Assembly (NCBI GenBank): GCA_039908105.1 | Contig: JAMOBI010000001.1 | Location: forward strand, 48,767-112,766 | DNA: 64,000 nucleotides | Reading direction: 5' to 3' | Source of the DNA: Magnetaquiglobus sp039908105 | GTDB taxonomy: Bacteria; Pseudomonadota; Magnetococcia; Magnetococcales; Magnetaquicoccaceae | In this document: positions 37,385-46,379 of the stretch, piece after piece | Position numbering within the stretch: the stretch's first letter is position 1 | How the letters are laid out: the number at the start of each line of letters is the position of its first letter | Position numbers and translations under genes: made by a program | Notes under the pieces: model-generated | Database searches by the model: none | Told to the model about the DNA's origin: nothing | The model's input: only the letters and a program-made list of their open reading frames with translations

Positions 37385-38107
37385 CTACCACAATACTTCC
37401 GCCCGTCCCGGACCGGTGATGCGTGCATCAAACCGCTTGTGACTCTCGGTATTCTCCAGTGAGACGATTTCACCCATCCGGCCCGCACTCTTGGCGACCG
37501 CCGTGGATTCGATCCGCAGCGCACCCTGCACAGCCACCACCTGCACCCGTTCGCCGCGCGCCACCACATTGGGTGCGGCAAACCAATCGGCCTGCAGGGG
37601 ACGATCCGCACCGACCTGTCGGGTGGCGGTCATGCCGATCAACTCCTTCGGATTCTCGACCAGACCGGCAGGCGGACGCTCGATTTCGCTCTCCACCCAC
37701 TTCAAATCCGCTGCGGTGACCGTCTCCCCTCTTTTCAAAGCGCGACGCAACACCGGATAGCGGGTCGACTGCTTGAAGGTGGCCGCAACCTGGATCACCT
37801 TCTCCATCCGGCCATTGACCGAAACCTCGACCGGGATGTTCTGCCGCCCGGCGCGCAGATCTGCAAAGGAGGTTTTCACCTTCCAGCTCACCTTGCCGTC
37901 CGGCAGGGGCAACTCGTCGCGGAAAAAAACCTTATCGAGCCGCAACCCATCGGAATCCCCTTCCAGCAGGGCGCGCAGCTCAACTTCCGTGGCACGGATC
38001 ACCTCCTGACGCTGCACCATCTGGGCTTGCGCCACCAACGGGAAAACCCCCGTCAGCACCGCCACCCCGACACCCGCCACGATCCGACCAAGCCTGTTCA
38101 TCGTCAT
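37385..38107 (-). CDS. flgA: P-ring assembly chaperone FlgA
   Basis: 240-residue periplasmic protein with a Sec signal peptide ending VAQA-QM. The SAF domain with LRRALKRGETVTAADLKWVE and the C-terminal RVQVVAVQGALRIESTAVAKSAGRMGE are typical. It assists P-ring formation by FlgI. A second ATG lies two codons in. Confidence 0.93.
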   Translation of the reverse strand: MTMNRLGRIVAGVGVAVLTGVFPLVAQAQMVQRQEVIRATEVELRALLEGDSDGLRLDKVFFRDELPLPDGKVSWKVKTSFADLRAGRQNIPVEVSVNGRMEKVIQVAATFKQSTRYPVLRRALKRGETVTAADLKWVESEIERPPAGLVENPKELIGMTATRQVGADRPLQADWFAAPNVVARGERVQVVAVQGALRIESTAVAKSAGRMGEIVSLENTESHKRFDARITGPGRAEVLW

Positions 38108-38126
38108 GCCCCGTTCAACTTAGTCA

Positions 38127-38936
38127 TTACCGCTTCAACTGCGCCACTTGGCTCAACATGCTGTCGGCGGTCTGGATCGCCTTGGTGCCGATTTCGTAGG
38201 CACGCTGGGTGGCGATCATGTCAACCATCTCCGTCACCATATTGACGTTCGACTGCTCCAACACATGCTGACGCAGGCTGCCCATGCCATCGGAGTTCGG
38301 TTTGCTCACCTGGGGCGTGCCGGAAGAGACACTTTCCACGAACAGGTTGTTGCCGATGGCCGTCAATCCGGATGGATTCACAAATCGGGCCAGTTCGATC
38401 TGTCCCTGATTGGCCAGAAAGCCGGGATTGGAACTGGTGGAGAAACCGATCGAACCACCGCTCTCAATGGTGATTCCCGTATGGGTTTTCGGATCAACCC
38501 CCACGGCGCCACCCCGCAAGGCATAGCCGTCGGCAGTCACGATGTTGCCATCCTTGTTGATCTCGAAGTGACCATCGCGGGTATAGGCGATGTCGCCATT
38601 GGGCAGTTCGACCTGGAAGAAGCCCTGACCGCTGACCATCATATCCACATTGAAGGGGGCCTCGCTGGTCGGCACCGCACTCCCCTGGGAGAACTCCTTG
38701 GAGACCGACACCACCTTTACGCCATGTCCCAGTTGAACGCCGACCGGCACCTGGGTACCGGTGTCCGAGGTTTCACTGCCCGCCGGACGCATGTTGGCAT
38801 AGAGCAGATCCTGGAAATGGGTGCGGGAGTGTTTGAATCCCGAGGTATTCACATTGGCCAGGTTGTTGGCGATCACATCGATACTGCGCTCCTGGGCAGA
38901 CATCCCGGTGGCTGCGGTCCACATAGCACGCATCAT
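38127..38936 (-). CDS. flgG: Distal rod protein FlgG
   Basis: 269 residues from ATG 38936, which follows GAGGAG at good spacing; the frame open to 38978 is not needed. The N-terminus MMRAMWTAATGMSAQERSID and NNLANVNTSGFK and the C-terminal NVNMVTEMVDMIATQRAYE are the paired rod/hook motifs. It is the second gene of the operon. Confidence 0.96.
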   Translation of the reverse strand: MMRAMWTAATGMSAQERSIDVIANNLANVNTSGFKHSRTHFQDLLYANMRPAGSETSDTGTQVPVGVQLGHGVKVVSVSKEFSQGSAVPTSEAPFNVDMMVSGQGFFQVELPNGDIAYTRDGHFEINKDGNIVTADGYALRGGAVGVDPKTHTGITIESGGSIGFSTSSNPGFLANQGQIELARFVNPSGLTAIGNNLFVESVSSGTPQVSKPNSDGMGSLRQHVLEQSNVNMVTEMVDMIATQRAYEIGTKAIQTADSMLSQVAQLKR

Positions 38937-38987
38937 GGTTCGGTACTCCTCATAGTCTCGTTCTTTGTTATCACTCAAAAAAGATCA

Positions 38988-39794
38988 TCAACCGTTCAGA
39001 TGACCGATCTGATTGGCCTGACCATCGATACCATCCAGGGTCTGGATGATCTTCATATAGTTCTCGAAGTTGCGGTTGGCCTCGATCATCTGGGTCATGC
39101 CGCGCACCGTGTTGGTGTTGGAGGCCTCCAGGAACCCCTGCTTGAAGCCGCCGCGCGCACCGGCCAGAGAGGTTTCGCTCCCTTCGGGTGCGGAATAGAG
39201 ATTGCCGCCCACCCGTTTGAGACCCTCTTTGGGCAATCCGACACGTTGCAATTGGCCCACCTGTCCGGTCGGACTGGCCACGGTGCCATCCTGACCGATC
39301 TCCACCCCCTCGTTGCCGATGATCAGGGGGCCACCGCCGCTACTCATCACCGGATACCCATCCTTGGTCACCATTTCGCCGCGATCATTCACCTGGAACG
39401 ATCCATCGCGCGTATACCGTCTGCCTTCTGGAGTGTCGATCACGAAATAGCCCTCCCCGTCGATGGCCACATCCAATGGATTGCCGGTTCCCTTGAGCGC
39501 CCCTTGTGTGGTATCGGTCGTGGTGCTCGGCGCTGCCGGATAGGACATGCTGTAAGCGCTTGACCTGGGATTGATAAAAGGATATGGCAATTCCATCGGC
39601 CCCTTGTGACCCATGAAGGCGTCACCCGGAAGCGGGTATTGCTCGTTGCCAGGCTTGGTCAGATAGGATTCAAAGGTGATGTTGCCCTCCTTGAACCCGT
39701 TGGTGTTGACATTGGCCAGATTGTTCGCCAGCACGTCGAGGCGCATTTCGGTGCGCAACGCCCCGTTTACGGCAGCATAAATGCCACTATCCAT
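38988..39794 (-). CDS. flgF: Proximal rod protein FlgF
   Basis: 268 residues from ATG 39794 behind GGGAG. It has DSGIYAAVNGALRTEMRLD, NNLANVNTNGFK and the C-terminal SNTNTVRGMTQMIEANRNFE. It is the first gene of the flgF-G-A-H-I-J-M-N unit and is preceded by a sigma-54-type promoter at 39869-39887. Confidence 0.95.
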   Translation of the reverse strand: MDSGIYAAVNGALRTEMRLDVLANNLANVNTNGFKEGNITFESYLTKPGNEQYPLPGDAFMGHKGPMELPYPFINPRSSAYSMSYPAAPSTTTDTTQGALKGTGNPLDVAIDGEGYFVIDTPEGRRYTRDGSFQVNDRGEMVTKDGYPVMSSGGGPLIIGNEGVEIGQDGTVASPTGQVGQLQRVGLPKEGLKRVGGNLYSAPEGSETSLAGARGGFKQGFLEASNTNTVRGMTQMIEANRNFENYMKIIQTLDGIDGQANQIGHLNG

Positions 39795-39868
39795 GGATAC
39801 CAGACTCCCAGGTTTCCTGTTTTGAACCGATCCGATTGACCCAAAAACGCTTTTCTCGTAGCTTCGAG

Positions 39869-39887
39869 GAAGCAACCGCCATGCCAG
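39869..39887 (-). promoter_or_regulatory. Sigma-54 (RpoN) promoter of the flgF operon
   Basis: On the minus strand the sequence reads CTGGCATGGCGGTTGCTTC. It has GG at -24 and GC at -12 with exactly ten bases between, and matches TGGCAY-N5-TTGC closely. Transcription would start near 39860, about 65 bases before the flgF start codon. Sigma-54 control of rod and ring genes is common in polar flagellates. Confidence 0.75.
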
Positions 39888-39970
39888 TACACCAAATTGA
39901 TTGTTCCTGACAGATTTTTTCTCAAGGATTCGGATGGTTAGCCAAACCAGGCACACTCTCCCTTTGATTG

Positions 39971-40105
39971 ATCCGGCGTCGGAACCGTGGCAGTCGGCAA
40001 ATAACGTCTTTGTAAACTTGACTTGACTGGCAAAAACAAACTTTTGTTAAATCGGGGTCAGAACCATGGCAGTCGGCAAATAACGCCCCGTAAACTTAGA
40101 GTTGA
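39971..40105 (+). repeat. Two direct repeats of about 55 bases upstream of mazG
   Basis: Copies 39971-40026 and 40051-40105 share GGAACC/GAACC followed by TGGCAGTCGGCAAATAACG and then GTAAACTT...TTGA, with an offset of about 80 bases. The 336 bases between flgF and mazG otherwise hold only the flgF promoter region. Their role is unknown. Confidence 0.7.
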
Positions 40106-40130
40106 GATTAAAGCAACCAAGGGAACGAAC

Positions 40131-40934
40131 ATGCAAAACAGCCCCCCCACCTCCGGCCCGATGATCGAGGCCCTCGAAGCGCTCATGGCCCGGTTGCGCA
40201 GTTCGGACGGCTGTCCGTGGGATCGCAAACAAAGTTTGAAATCCCTGCTCCCCTACACCATCGAAGAGGCCTTCGAGGTGGTGGAGGCGGTCGAGACCCA
40301 CAACCTGCCGGCCTTGAAAGACGAGCTCGGAGACTTATTGTTCCACATCGTCTTTCACAGCCGCATTGCCGAGGAGGAGGGGCAATTCACCTTGGCCGAA
40401 GTGATCGACGGCATCGTGACCAAGATGACCCGGCGTCATCCGCACGTTTTCGGAAACGAGGAGGAGCGCCAAGCCGATCCCGACCGGGTGGTGGCCCGTT
40501 GGGAAGAGATCAAGCGGGAGGAGAAACAGGGCCGAGGGGAGAAGCCGGCCTCGGTGTTCGACGATCTGAACAGCCATCTGCCGGCACTGTTGTGGGCCGC
40601 CAAGGTGCAGCGCAAGATGTCGCGGGTCGGGTTCGACTGGCAGGAGCCCTCTGGCGTCATCGACAAGATCCACGAGGAGCTGGAAGAGTTGCGTGTAGCG
40701 CCGGATGCGGACAATCGCGAGGAGGAGATCGGCGACATCTTGATGACCGTTGTCAATCTGGCCGGCCACTACCGCATCAATCCGGAGATGGCCTTGCGAC
40801 GTGCCGCGCACAAGACCCAGGCCCGTTTCCGCTTCATGGAGCGGGCGCTGCACGCCGAAAACCGCACCCCGATGGATGCCACGCTCGATGAGTTGGAGGC
40901 GTTGTGGCAGGCGAGCAAGCGGGAGGGGGTGTGA
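40131..40934 (+). CDS. mazG: Nucleoside triphosphate pyrophosphohydrolase MazG
   Basis: 267-residue housecleaning enzyme that hydrolyses (d)NTPs to monophosphates and PPi. Both MazG repeats are present: the first with EEAFEVVEAVE and DELGDLLFHIVFHSRIAEE, the second with EELEELRVA and EEIGDILMTVVNLAGH. The N-terminal CPWDRKQ is typical. The ATG at 40131 is preferred to the frame open from 40023, which runs through the direct repeat. Confidence 0.95.
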   Translation: MQNSPPTSGPMIEALEALMARLRSSDGCPWDRKQSLKSLLPYTIEEAFEVVEAVETHNLPALKDELGDLLFHIVFHSRIAEEEGQFTLAEVIDGIVTKMTRRHPHVFGNEEERQADPDRVVARWEEIKREEKQGRGEKPASVFDDLNSHLPALLWAAKVQRKMSRVGFDWQEPSGVIDKIHEELEELRVAPDADNREEEIGDILMTVVNLAGHYRINPEMALRRAAHKTQARFRFMERALHAENRTPMDATLDELEALWQASKREGV

Positions 40935-41136
40935 CGATTCAGACATCTTCTGTTACAAGGGCCGGGGACCGAAACGCCCCAGCACAATTTCAAGGGTTTG
41001 ATGTGTTTTGTGTCAATTTTTTACGTCCCATGCACAAGATCTGAGGAGTAAAACGCTTGACACGACAAAAAATAATTAAAATCAATTTGATCACTATAAG
41101 AGATAAACGCCCACAACCAAAAAAATAAAACAGAGT

Positions 41137-41344
41137 TAAACCGCAACCATCACGGGATGCGTAGTTCCATTAATAGGGGTCCAGGGGGATTATCCCCCTG
41201 GTGGGATCCAAGGGCAAAGCCCTTGGGACTTTGTTTTTGACTTTAGCGCGCTCGCTCACATCTTGCACGCAGCCTTGCAAAAAACTACGCATCCCAAAAC
41301 AGGTGCGGTTTAAAACTACACATTCCAAGCTGGGTGCGGTTTAA
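41137..41344 (-). repeat. Dispersed mosaic repeat, copy E (internally deleted unit)
   Basis: A 176-base unit (41137-41312) with the same terminal inverted repeats as copy C but in reverse orientation, missing about 85 internal bases. Hairpins lie at 41181-41201 and 41208-41226. A further end piece, 41312-41344, is repeated at 43470-43502. Confidence 0.85.
41312..41344 (+). repeat. Left direct repeat of the cyclase segment
   Basis: 33 bases, AAAACTACACATTCCAAGCT then GGGTGCGGTTTAA. Identical at 32 of 33 positions to 43470-43502; the only change is T to G within GGGTGCGG. Confidence 0.85.
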
Positions 41345-41754
41345 CTATTAAAATTTGTAACAAGCCAAATGAGTGGACAGAATTGTTTCACCTATACAAC
41401 GATTCACCGAATCTCGCAAACAATAATTATTTATCTTCAAATCAATTATTTATCTCGAAATTTATCGCCATACACCCCCAGATCTCAGACACAAAATCCA
41501 GGCCAAACCAACTTCAGAATATTCCAACCACGTATTATTCAAATCCAACAACCATTTGATAATTGGTAGATAGATTATAAACTGCCGCACCTTAATATTA
41601 TTATAATAATTATGTATCGACAATATAACAATTTAAATAATAAACAATAAATACAGATAAAATAAGGCTTGCAGAATTGATCTTTTTCTGTAAATATAGA
41701 TATAAGCAATCTAAACTTATAATTTATCCTCAATCCACTGTCGAGGTTCCTATC

Positions 41755-43293
41755 ATGGCTACCGACATCAAAAATGTTCCGATCATCCTCACAGATATAG
41801 AGGGATACACCAAACTAAAAACAAAACCAGAAATACGTTCCGTTTTAAAACGACTAAAAGTGGTCTACAGCACAGCACTCAAAAAAATCACTGGACGTGC
41901 CGACCCTACAGACATTTTTGATTTGGATAGCGTCGGTGATGGTCATTACATCGTCCTTAAGGGTTGCAATGTCACAGATGCCATGCGTTTCACCTTGGAT
42001 ATGGAACAAGCTTTAATGGCAGACAACTCCAAGGGGGAGGATTTTCCATTACGTTTGAGAATAGGACTGGCATTGGGTGATGTTGAACAGATGGATGAGC
42101 ATTCTATTAGCATTGAAAAATCAGAAATAGAACGTTTAGTAAATAATGATTCAACCAGAGACATCCTCAGGAACAGACAGGATCGCCATACAGTTGTAGT
42201 CGCCACACGTTTACTGTACAATGAATGGATACGCCATTCAGATAAGGATCATCCGGATGTTGCCATACCATCCTCCTGGCATTGGAATAAACTGCAATTC
42301 AAATGCAAGGGAGATACGATACTGGAAGGCTATATTGAAGCCTCACCCGCGCTCCTGGAATCTGTCACAAAGCCCGACTCTTCCGATATTCCGGGCGACC
42401 CGATCGTGGTCAGAATCACGAAACCTGGAGATGATTTTGAACAATTCATTGATTTTTTTCTCAAGAGAAAAAGCGAGGACAATCTCAAAGAGTGGGATCC
42501 TGAAGATCATTGGAGATATTGGTTTGAAGAAGAAGACGAAGATATGTATCTGTTCGTCGTATTTGAAACATTTAAAGTAAATGGCAACATCCAAAGAGGA
42601 GACGTTAAAGGATTTATTCTTGCTGAAAAGTATAAAAATTTCTTTTATGTCCCTTATTATATGGGAGTAAAATCTGAGAAGGAAAACAATCGTTTTCGAT
42701 GGGAGCTGTTCAGCAAACTTAGAAATGAAATAAAGCCTACTGATGATATTGTTGTGGAGGTTGACTCATCAGATCCCAGTGATGATGTTGTTGATCCAAA
42801 CAATAATGAAGAACCTATAGCACATTCAAGACCAAACAGATGCACCTCAAGACTGCGTAAGTTTATGAAATATTGCTCTAATGGACTCAATGGAGAACGA
42901 ACTCCTTTTCTATTGGTGGTCCCAATTTACTCTCCGGGTGTTACGCTTGAAAACCCGCCATCAATTTACCCGCTATGCGTATTTCTTACTGAAGAAACCA
43001 TCAGCTCAAGTCGTTATATTCAACAAAGGTCCGGACAATATTATATAAAAACCAGCAAATGCACCGAATATATAAACTGTATTATTGGTAAATCTTACAA
43101 GGAAGGAACTAATCTGGAAGGAAAAAAACTGAAACAGTATCATGCAAAAGTTAATAAATACCAAGAAAAGAGTCAATCTGCCATCAAGGAAGCTTCAATT
43201 GATCAATGGATAAGACTAATCAAAATTGATACTTTATCACACTCAGATCTAAGAGACATCATCAGAACTCAGCTGATACCGCAACCATCTTGA
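41755..43293 (+). CDS. Class III nucleotidyl cyclase-like protein with unassigned C-terminal half
   Basis: 512 residues from ATG 41755, preceded by GAGG. The N-terminal part (about 8-190) is class III cyclase-like: IILTDIEGYT supplies metal Asp D14, SVGDGHY supplies D62, and RIGLALGD follows, as in adenylate cyclase domains. The C-terminal part (about 215-470) is not firmly recognised; FILAEKYKNFFYVPYYMGV, FRWELFSKLRNEI, IVVEVD and the later VVPIYSP/YPLCVFLTEE are laid out like a GNAT fold, but the RxxGxG CoA loop is missing. There is no membrane helix. The gene is much more AT-rich than its neighbours and is boxed by repeats; its last codons (IPQPS) are read from repeat copy F. Confidence 0.65.
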   Translation: MATDIKNVPIILTDIEGYTKLKTKPEIRSVLKRLKVVYSTALKKITGRADPTDIFDLDSVGDGHYIVLKGCNVTDAMRFTLDMEQALMADNSKGEDFPLRLRIGLALGDVEQMDEHSISIEKSEIERLVNNDSTRDILRNRQDRHTVVVATRLLYNEWIRHSDKDHPDVAIPSSWHWNKLQFKCKGDTILEGYIEASPALLESVTKPDSSDIPGDPIVVRITKPGDDFEQFIDFFLKRKSEDNLKEWDPEDHWRYWFEEEDEDMYLFVVFETFKVNGNIQRGDVKGFILAEKYKNFFYVPYYMGVKSEKENNRFRWELFSKLRNEIKPTDDIVVEVDSSDPSDDVVDPNNNEEPIAHSRPNRCTSRLRKFMKYCSNGLNGERTPFLLVVPIYSPGVTLENPPSIYPLCVFLTEETISSSRYIQQRSGQYYIKTSKCTEYINCIIGKSYKEGTNLEGKKLKQYHAKVNKYQEKSQSAIKEASIDQWIRLIKIDTLSHSDLRDIIRTQLIPQPS

Positions 43294-43423
43294 AAAGTGT
43301 CATTTTCCGCAAGTCCGCGTGCAAGATGCGGGAGTCGGTTCCAAAAAGCAAAAAACGACTCCCGCGAAGGCGGCGCGCGGCGCATCTTCTTGAAAAAAAA
43401 AGCGCTAAAATCTAAAGTCAAAA

Positions 43424-43462
43424 CCCTGGGAGAGGAATCTCCCAGACCCTCTCTTTTTTTTC
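43424..43462. terminator. Bidirectional repeat-borne terminator between the cyclase gene and fcl
   Basis: Stem CTGGGAGA (43426-43433) and TCTCCCAG (43438-43445) with GGAA loop, then ACCCTCTC and eight T on the plus strand. On the minus strand the hairpin is followed by GGTTTT. Confidence 0.75.
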
Positions 43463-43469
43463 ACTAATA

Positions 43470-43502
43470 AAAACTACACATTCCAAGCTGGGGGCGGTTT
43501 AA
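43470..43502 (+). repeat. Right direct repeat of the cyclase segment
   Basis: 33 bases matching 41312-41344 at 32 positions. It ends three bases before the fcl stop codon (43505). Confidence 0.85.
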
Positions 43503-43504
43503 AG

Positions 43505-44491
43505 TCAAAAGAAGGGATTATGCGCGACCTCACCCTGCAAAAACGCCGCGTAGGTCTGACGCAATCCCTCGACAAGATCAATCGTAGGCCGCCAACCCAA
43601 CTCGCTCAAGCGGGTATTATCCATCAACTTGCGCGGTGCGCCATCCGGTTTGCTCGAATCAAAGAGAATCTCGCCCCGATAACCGACACAGACCGCAATC
43701 GTCTCGGCCAACTCCCGAATGGTGACCTCCTGACCGCCCCCCACATTGATCTGGCTGATCATCGGCTGAGTGCTGGCCGCATAAACCGTTTGCTCCAGCC
43801 CCATGATATGCAAACAGGCGGAGGCCATATCATCCACATAAAGAAACTCCCGCTTCGGGCTTCCGCTACCCCAGATGGTCACCGCCGGGGTCTGATTGAT
43901 CATCGCTTCGTGAAAACGACGAATCAGCGCTGGCACAACGTGTGAATTTTGCGGGTGGTAATTATCCCCCGGACCATACAAATTACACGGCGTGACACTG
44001 CGGTAATCCACCCCGTGACTGGCCCCGTACTGACGGTTGTAACTCTCGCAAAGCTTGATCCCGGCAATCTTGGCAATGGCGTAGGGCTCGTTGGTCGGCT
44101 CCACCGGGCCAGTCAAAATGGCTTCCTCACGCATCGGCTGGGGGGACAATTTGGGATAAACGCACCCCGACCCAAAAAACAGCAATGTCTTCACCCCACT
44201 GCGGAATGCCGCATCGATAACATTGGCCTCGATCATCAGATTCTGGTAGATGAATTCAGCCGGATAGGTATGATTGGCGTGAATTCCTCCCACCCGGGCC
44301 GCAGCCAGATAAACCTGATCCGGTTTTTCCTCCGCAAAAAACGCCCGAACAGCCGCCTGATCGGTCAGATCCAGTTCGGCATGGGTGCGCGTCACGATCC
44401 GCAGCGCACCACGCTGCAACAAGGCACGCACCAACGCCCCACCCACCATGCCATGATGACCGGCGACATAGATTTTATCCCGAATCTCCAC
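43505..44491 (-). CDS. fcl: GDP-L-fucose synthase (GMER-type epimerase/reductase)
   Basis: Converts GDP-4-keto-6-deoxymannose to GDP-fucose; 328 residues. The NADP motif is VAGHHGMVG, with the catalytic Ser in GSGCVYP and the YxxxK pair in YAIAKIAG. The GTG start at 44491 is chosen for its ideal GGAGGAG site; the open frame runs to 44521. The partner gmd is not in the window. Its 3' end abuts repeat copy F. Confidence 0.93.
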   Translation of the reverse strand: MEIRDKIYVAGHHGMVGGALVRALLQRGALRIVTRTHAELDLTDQAAVRAFFAEEKPDQVYLAAARVGGIHANHTYPAEFIYQNLMIEANVIDAAFRSGVKTLLFFGSGCVYPKLSPQPMREEAILTGPVEPTNEPYAIAKIAGIKLCESYNRQYGASHGVDYRSVTPCNLYGPGDNYHPQNSHVVPALIRRFHEAMINQTPAVTIWGSGSPKREFLYVDDMASACLHIMGLEQTVYAASTQPMISQINVGGGQEVTIRELAETIAVCVGYRGEILFDSSKPDGAPRKLMDNTRLSELGWRPTIDLVEGLRQTYAAFLQGEVAHNPFF

Positions 44492-44606
44492 GCCTCCTCC
44501 CCTCCTCCATCCGACCGTCAACCGTTACTTCATAAAGAGCGATGGCCATCATCCATCGGCCAATGCGTACCCGAAAGGGCCAGCCAATTGCATACCATCG
44601 GAAGCA

Positions 44607-46379
44607 TCAACCCGCCTCCAACCGTACACCACTGGCCAAACGGGCATCCTTGATCAAAAATTGCACCCGCTCACGGTGCTGGTAGCGATTGATCGACAAC
44701 GTTCCCGCCACATCCAGCCGCCCCTCGGGACGCAACAGCCCCTGGCCCAACGGTCCCGGCAGCACCCCGAAGGCAATGGCATCCACCACCCGGTCACGAG
44801 AATCGGCCAACTGACACTTCACATGCCGATCGTTCAAATTCCTGGAATCGAGCACACGCACATCGCGCGCCACCCAAAGCGGCTCCGGATTGCCGCGCCC
44901 GAACGGCTGCAGCCGCTCGATGCGTCCCACCAATTCCAGATCGATTCCCTCGAAAGCGATCTCGCCATCCACCCGCAACGCCGGTTGAAACAACGCCAGA
45001 TCATTCTTCAAGCGCACCGCCTGATCGAACGCCTCGATGAACGCTTCCAGATGACCCGGAATCAACGTCATGCCGGCTGCCGCGCGATGACCGCCGAAAA
45101 ATTGCAAGTGAACCGCGCACGCCTCCACCGCTGCCAGCAGATCCACGCCCGGAATCGAACGAGCCGACCCCTTACCCCCTCCGGCCCCATCCGTTGCCAC
45201 CACCACCACCGGTCGAAAATAGCGCTCCATCAACCGCGAGGCGACAATTCCCACCACCCCTGGATGCCACCCCTCGCCCGTCACCACCAACCCAAGGGAT
45301 CGCTCCAGCAAACCGCGTGACTCGACAAAAGCGATCGCCTCCGCCTGAATCCGCCGTTCCAAAGCCTGACGCTCCTGATTGAACCCCTCCAGCGTTTGGG
45401 CGATTTGCCCCGCCTGCTCCGGATCATCGGTGATCAACAGTTGGGCACCCAGCATCCCCTGCCCAAGCCGTCCGCCGGCATTCAAACGCGGGCCGATCTG
45501 AAACCCCACCTGACCCGCACTCAACGAGCCACTCAACCGGGAGGTCGCCATCAAGGCGCTTAACCCGGCCTTCATCCCACCCGGCTGTGCCATGGCCCGC
45601 AGCCCCGCCGTAGTCAGGGTGCGGTTCAATCCGGTCAGACTCGCCACATCGGCGATCGTGCCGATGGCCACCAGGTCCAACAACCCTTTCAAATCCGGCT
45701 CTCGACGCTTCCCGGCAAACCAGCCGCGCTCCCGCAATGCCCGATTGAGCGCCATCGCCAGATAAAACGCCACCCCGACACCGGCCAACTCCTTGCCGGC
45801 GAATCGATCATCCGAACGATTGGGATTGATCACCGCCACCGCGTGCGGCAGTGTCTCGCGCGCCTGGTGATGATCGGTCACGATCACCTCCAGACCAACC
45901 AACGCCGCCTCCTCCAGCGCTTCGAAGGCGGTGATGCCGCAATCGACCGTGATCACCACCCGAATCCCCTCGGCATGCAACCGGCGCAACGCCGGACCAT
46001 TGGGACCATACCCCTCGGCAAGCCGATCCGGAATGTAAATGCGCGGCGGATGACCCAAGGCACTGAAATAGCGGTACAACAGCGCGCTCGAAGTCACACC
46101 GTCGACATCGTAATCCCCGAAAATGGCACACGGTTCGCCCTGATCAAGCATGCGCACCAACCGCTCGACGGCCCGCTCCATGTCGGTCAATCCCAACGGG
46201 TCGATCAGATGACCCAAAACGGGACGCAAATAGCGTTCGATCTGTTCGGAGGTGTCGAGTCCGCGATGGGCGATGATCGGGGCAAACAGTGGATGCAGAC
46301 CCGCCGAGCGCGTCAATTGGCGCTGCTCGCCGGTGATCTCCGTGCGCAATCGCCAATGCTTGTCCAGCAATGAAAGCAT
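44607..46379 (-). CDS. recJ: Single-stranded-DNA-specific exonuclease RecJ
   Basis: 5'-3' ssDNA exonuclease of recombination and mismatch repair, 590 residues. It has DHH motifs DYDVDGVTSSALL, VDCGI and TDHHQA, the DHHA1 motif FGGHRAAAGMTL and a C-terminal OB-fold region. ATG 46379 follows GAAGGGG; the frame open to 46427 is not needed. Confidence 0.95.
   Translation of the reverse strand: MLSLLDKHWRLRTEITGEQRQLTRSAGLHPLFAPIIAHRGLDTSEQIERYLRPVLGHLIDPLGLTDMERAVERLVRMLDQGEPCAIFGDYDVDGVTSSALLYRYFSALGHPPRIYIPDRLAEGYGPNGPALRRLHAEGIRVVITVDCGITAFEALEEAALVGLEVIVTDHHQARETLPHAVAVINPNRSDDRFAGKELAGVGVAFYLAMALNRALRERGWFAGKRREPDLKGLLDLVAIGTIADVASLTGLNRTLTTAGLRAMAQPGGMKAGLSALMATSRLSGSLSAGQVGFQIGPRLNAGGRLGQGMLGAQLLITDDPEQAGQIAQTLEGFNQERQALERRIQAEAIAFVESRGLLERSLGLVVTGEGWHPGVVGIVASRLMERYFRPVVVVATDGAGGGKGSARSIPGVDLLAAVEACAVHLQFFGGHRAAAGMTLIPGHLEAFIEAFDQAVRLKNDLALFQPALRVDGEIAFEGIDLELVGRIERLQPFGRGNPEPLWVARDVRVLDSRNLNDRHVKCQLADSRDRVVDAIAFGVLPGPLGQGLLRPEGRLDVAGTLSINRYQHRERVQFLIKDARLASGVRLEAG

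Larger units (their letters stand above)
40935..41754. other. Long AT-rich non-coding stretch with repeat copy E
   Basis: 820 bases. The first 200 are increasingly AT-rich, then repeat copy E (41137-41344), then about 400 AT-rich bases leading to the cyclase-like gene. A 66-codon frame at 41369 has no supported start site or family and is rejected. Several TATAAT-like stretches near 41570-41660 could act as promoters, but none can be chosen. Confidence 0.6.
43278..43502 (+). repeat. Dispersed mosaic repeat, copy F
   Basis: Begins ACCGCAACCATC inside the cyclase-like gene, has GGGAGTCGGTTCC/CGACTCCCGCG pairs and GGCGGCGCGCGGCGC, then the terminator hairpin, and ends with the right direct repeat next to the fcl stop codon. 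Confidence 0.85.

Noticed and set aside
38148..39563. 471-codon open frame on the plus strand opposite flgG and flgF
   Set aside because: His- and Gly-rich shadow of two well-recognised rod genes; no domain or start site.
41369..41569. 66-codon frame in the AT-rich gap before the cyclase gene
   Set aside because: No ribosome-binding site, Ile/Tyr/Gln-biased composition expected from AT-rich DNA, no family.
41755..43293. Calling the cyclase gene a Pycsar system
   Set aside because: No adjacent effector with a cyclic-nucleotide-binding, TIR or membrane module is present, and specificity residues cannot be judged by eye.
12683..43502. CRISPR array
   Set aside because: Repeats are dispersed over tens of kilobases, in both orientations, and have no regular spacers or cas genes.
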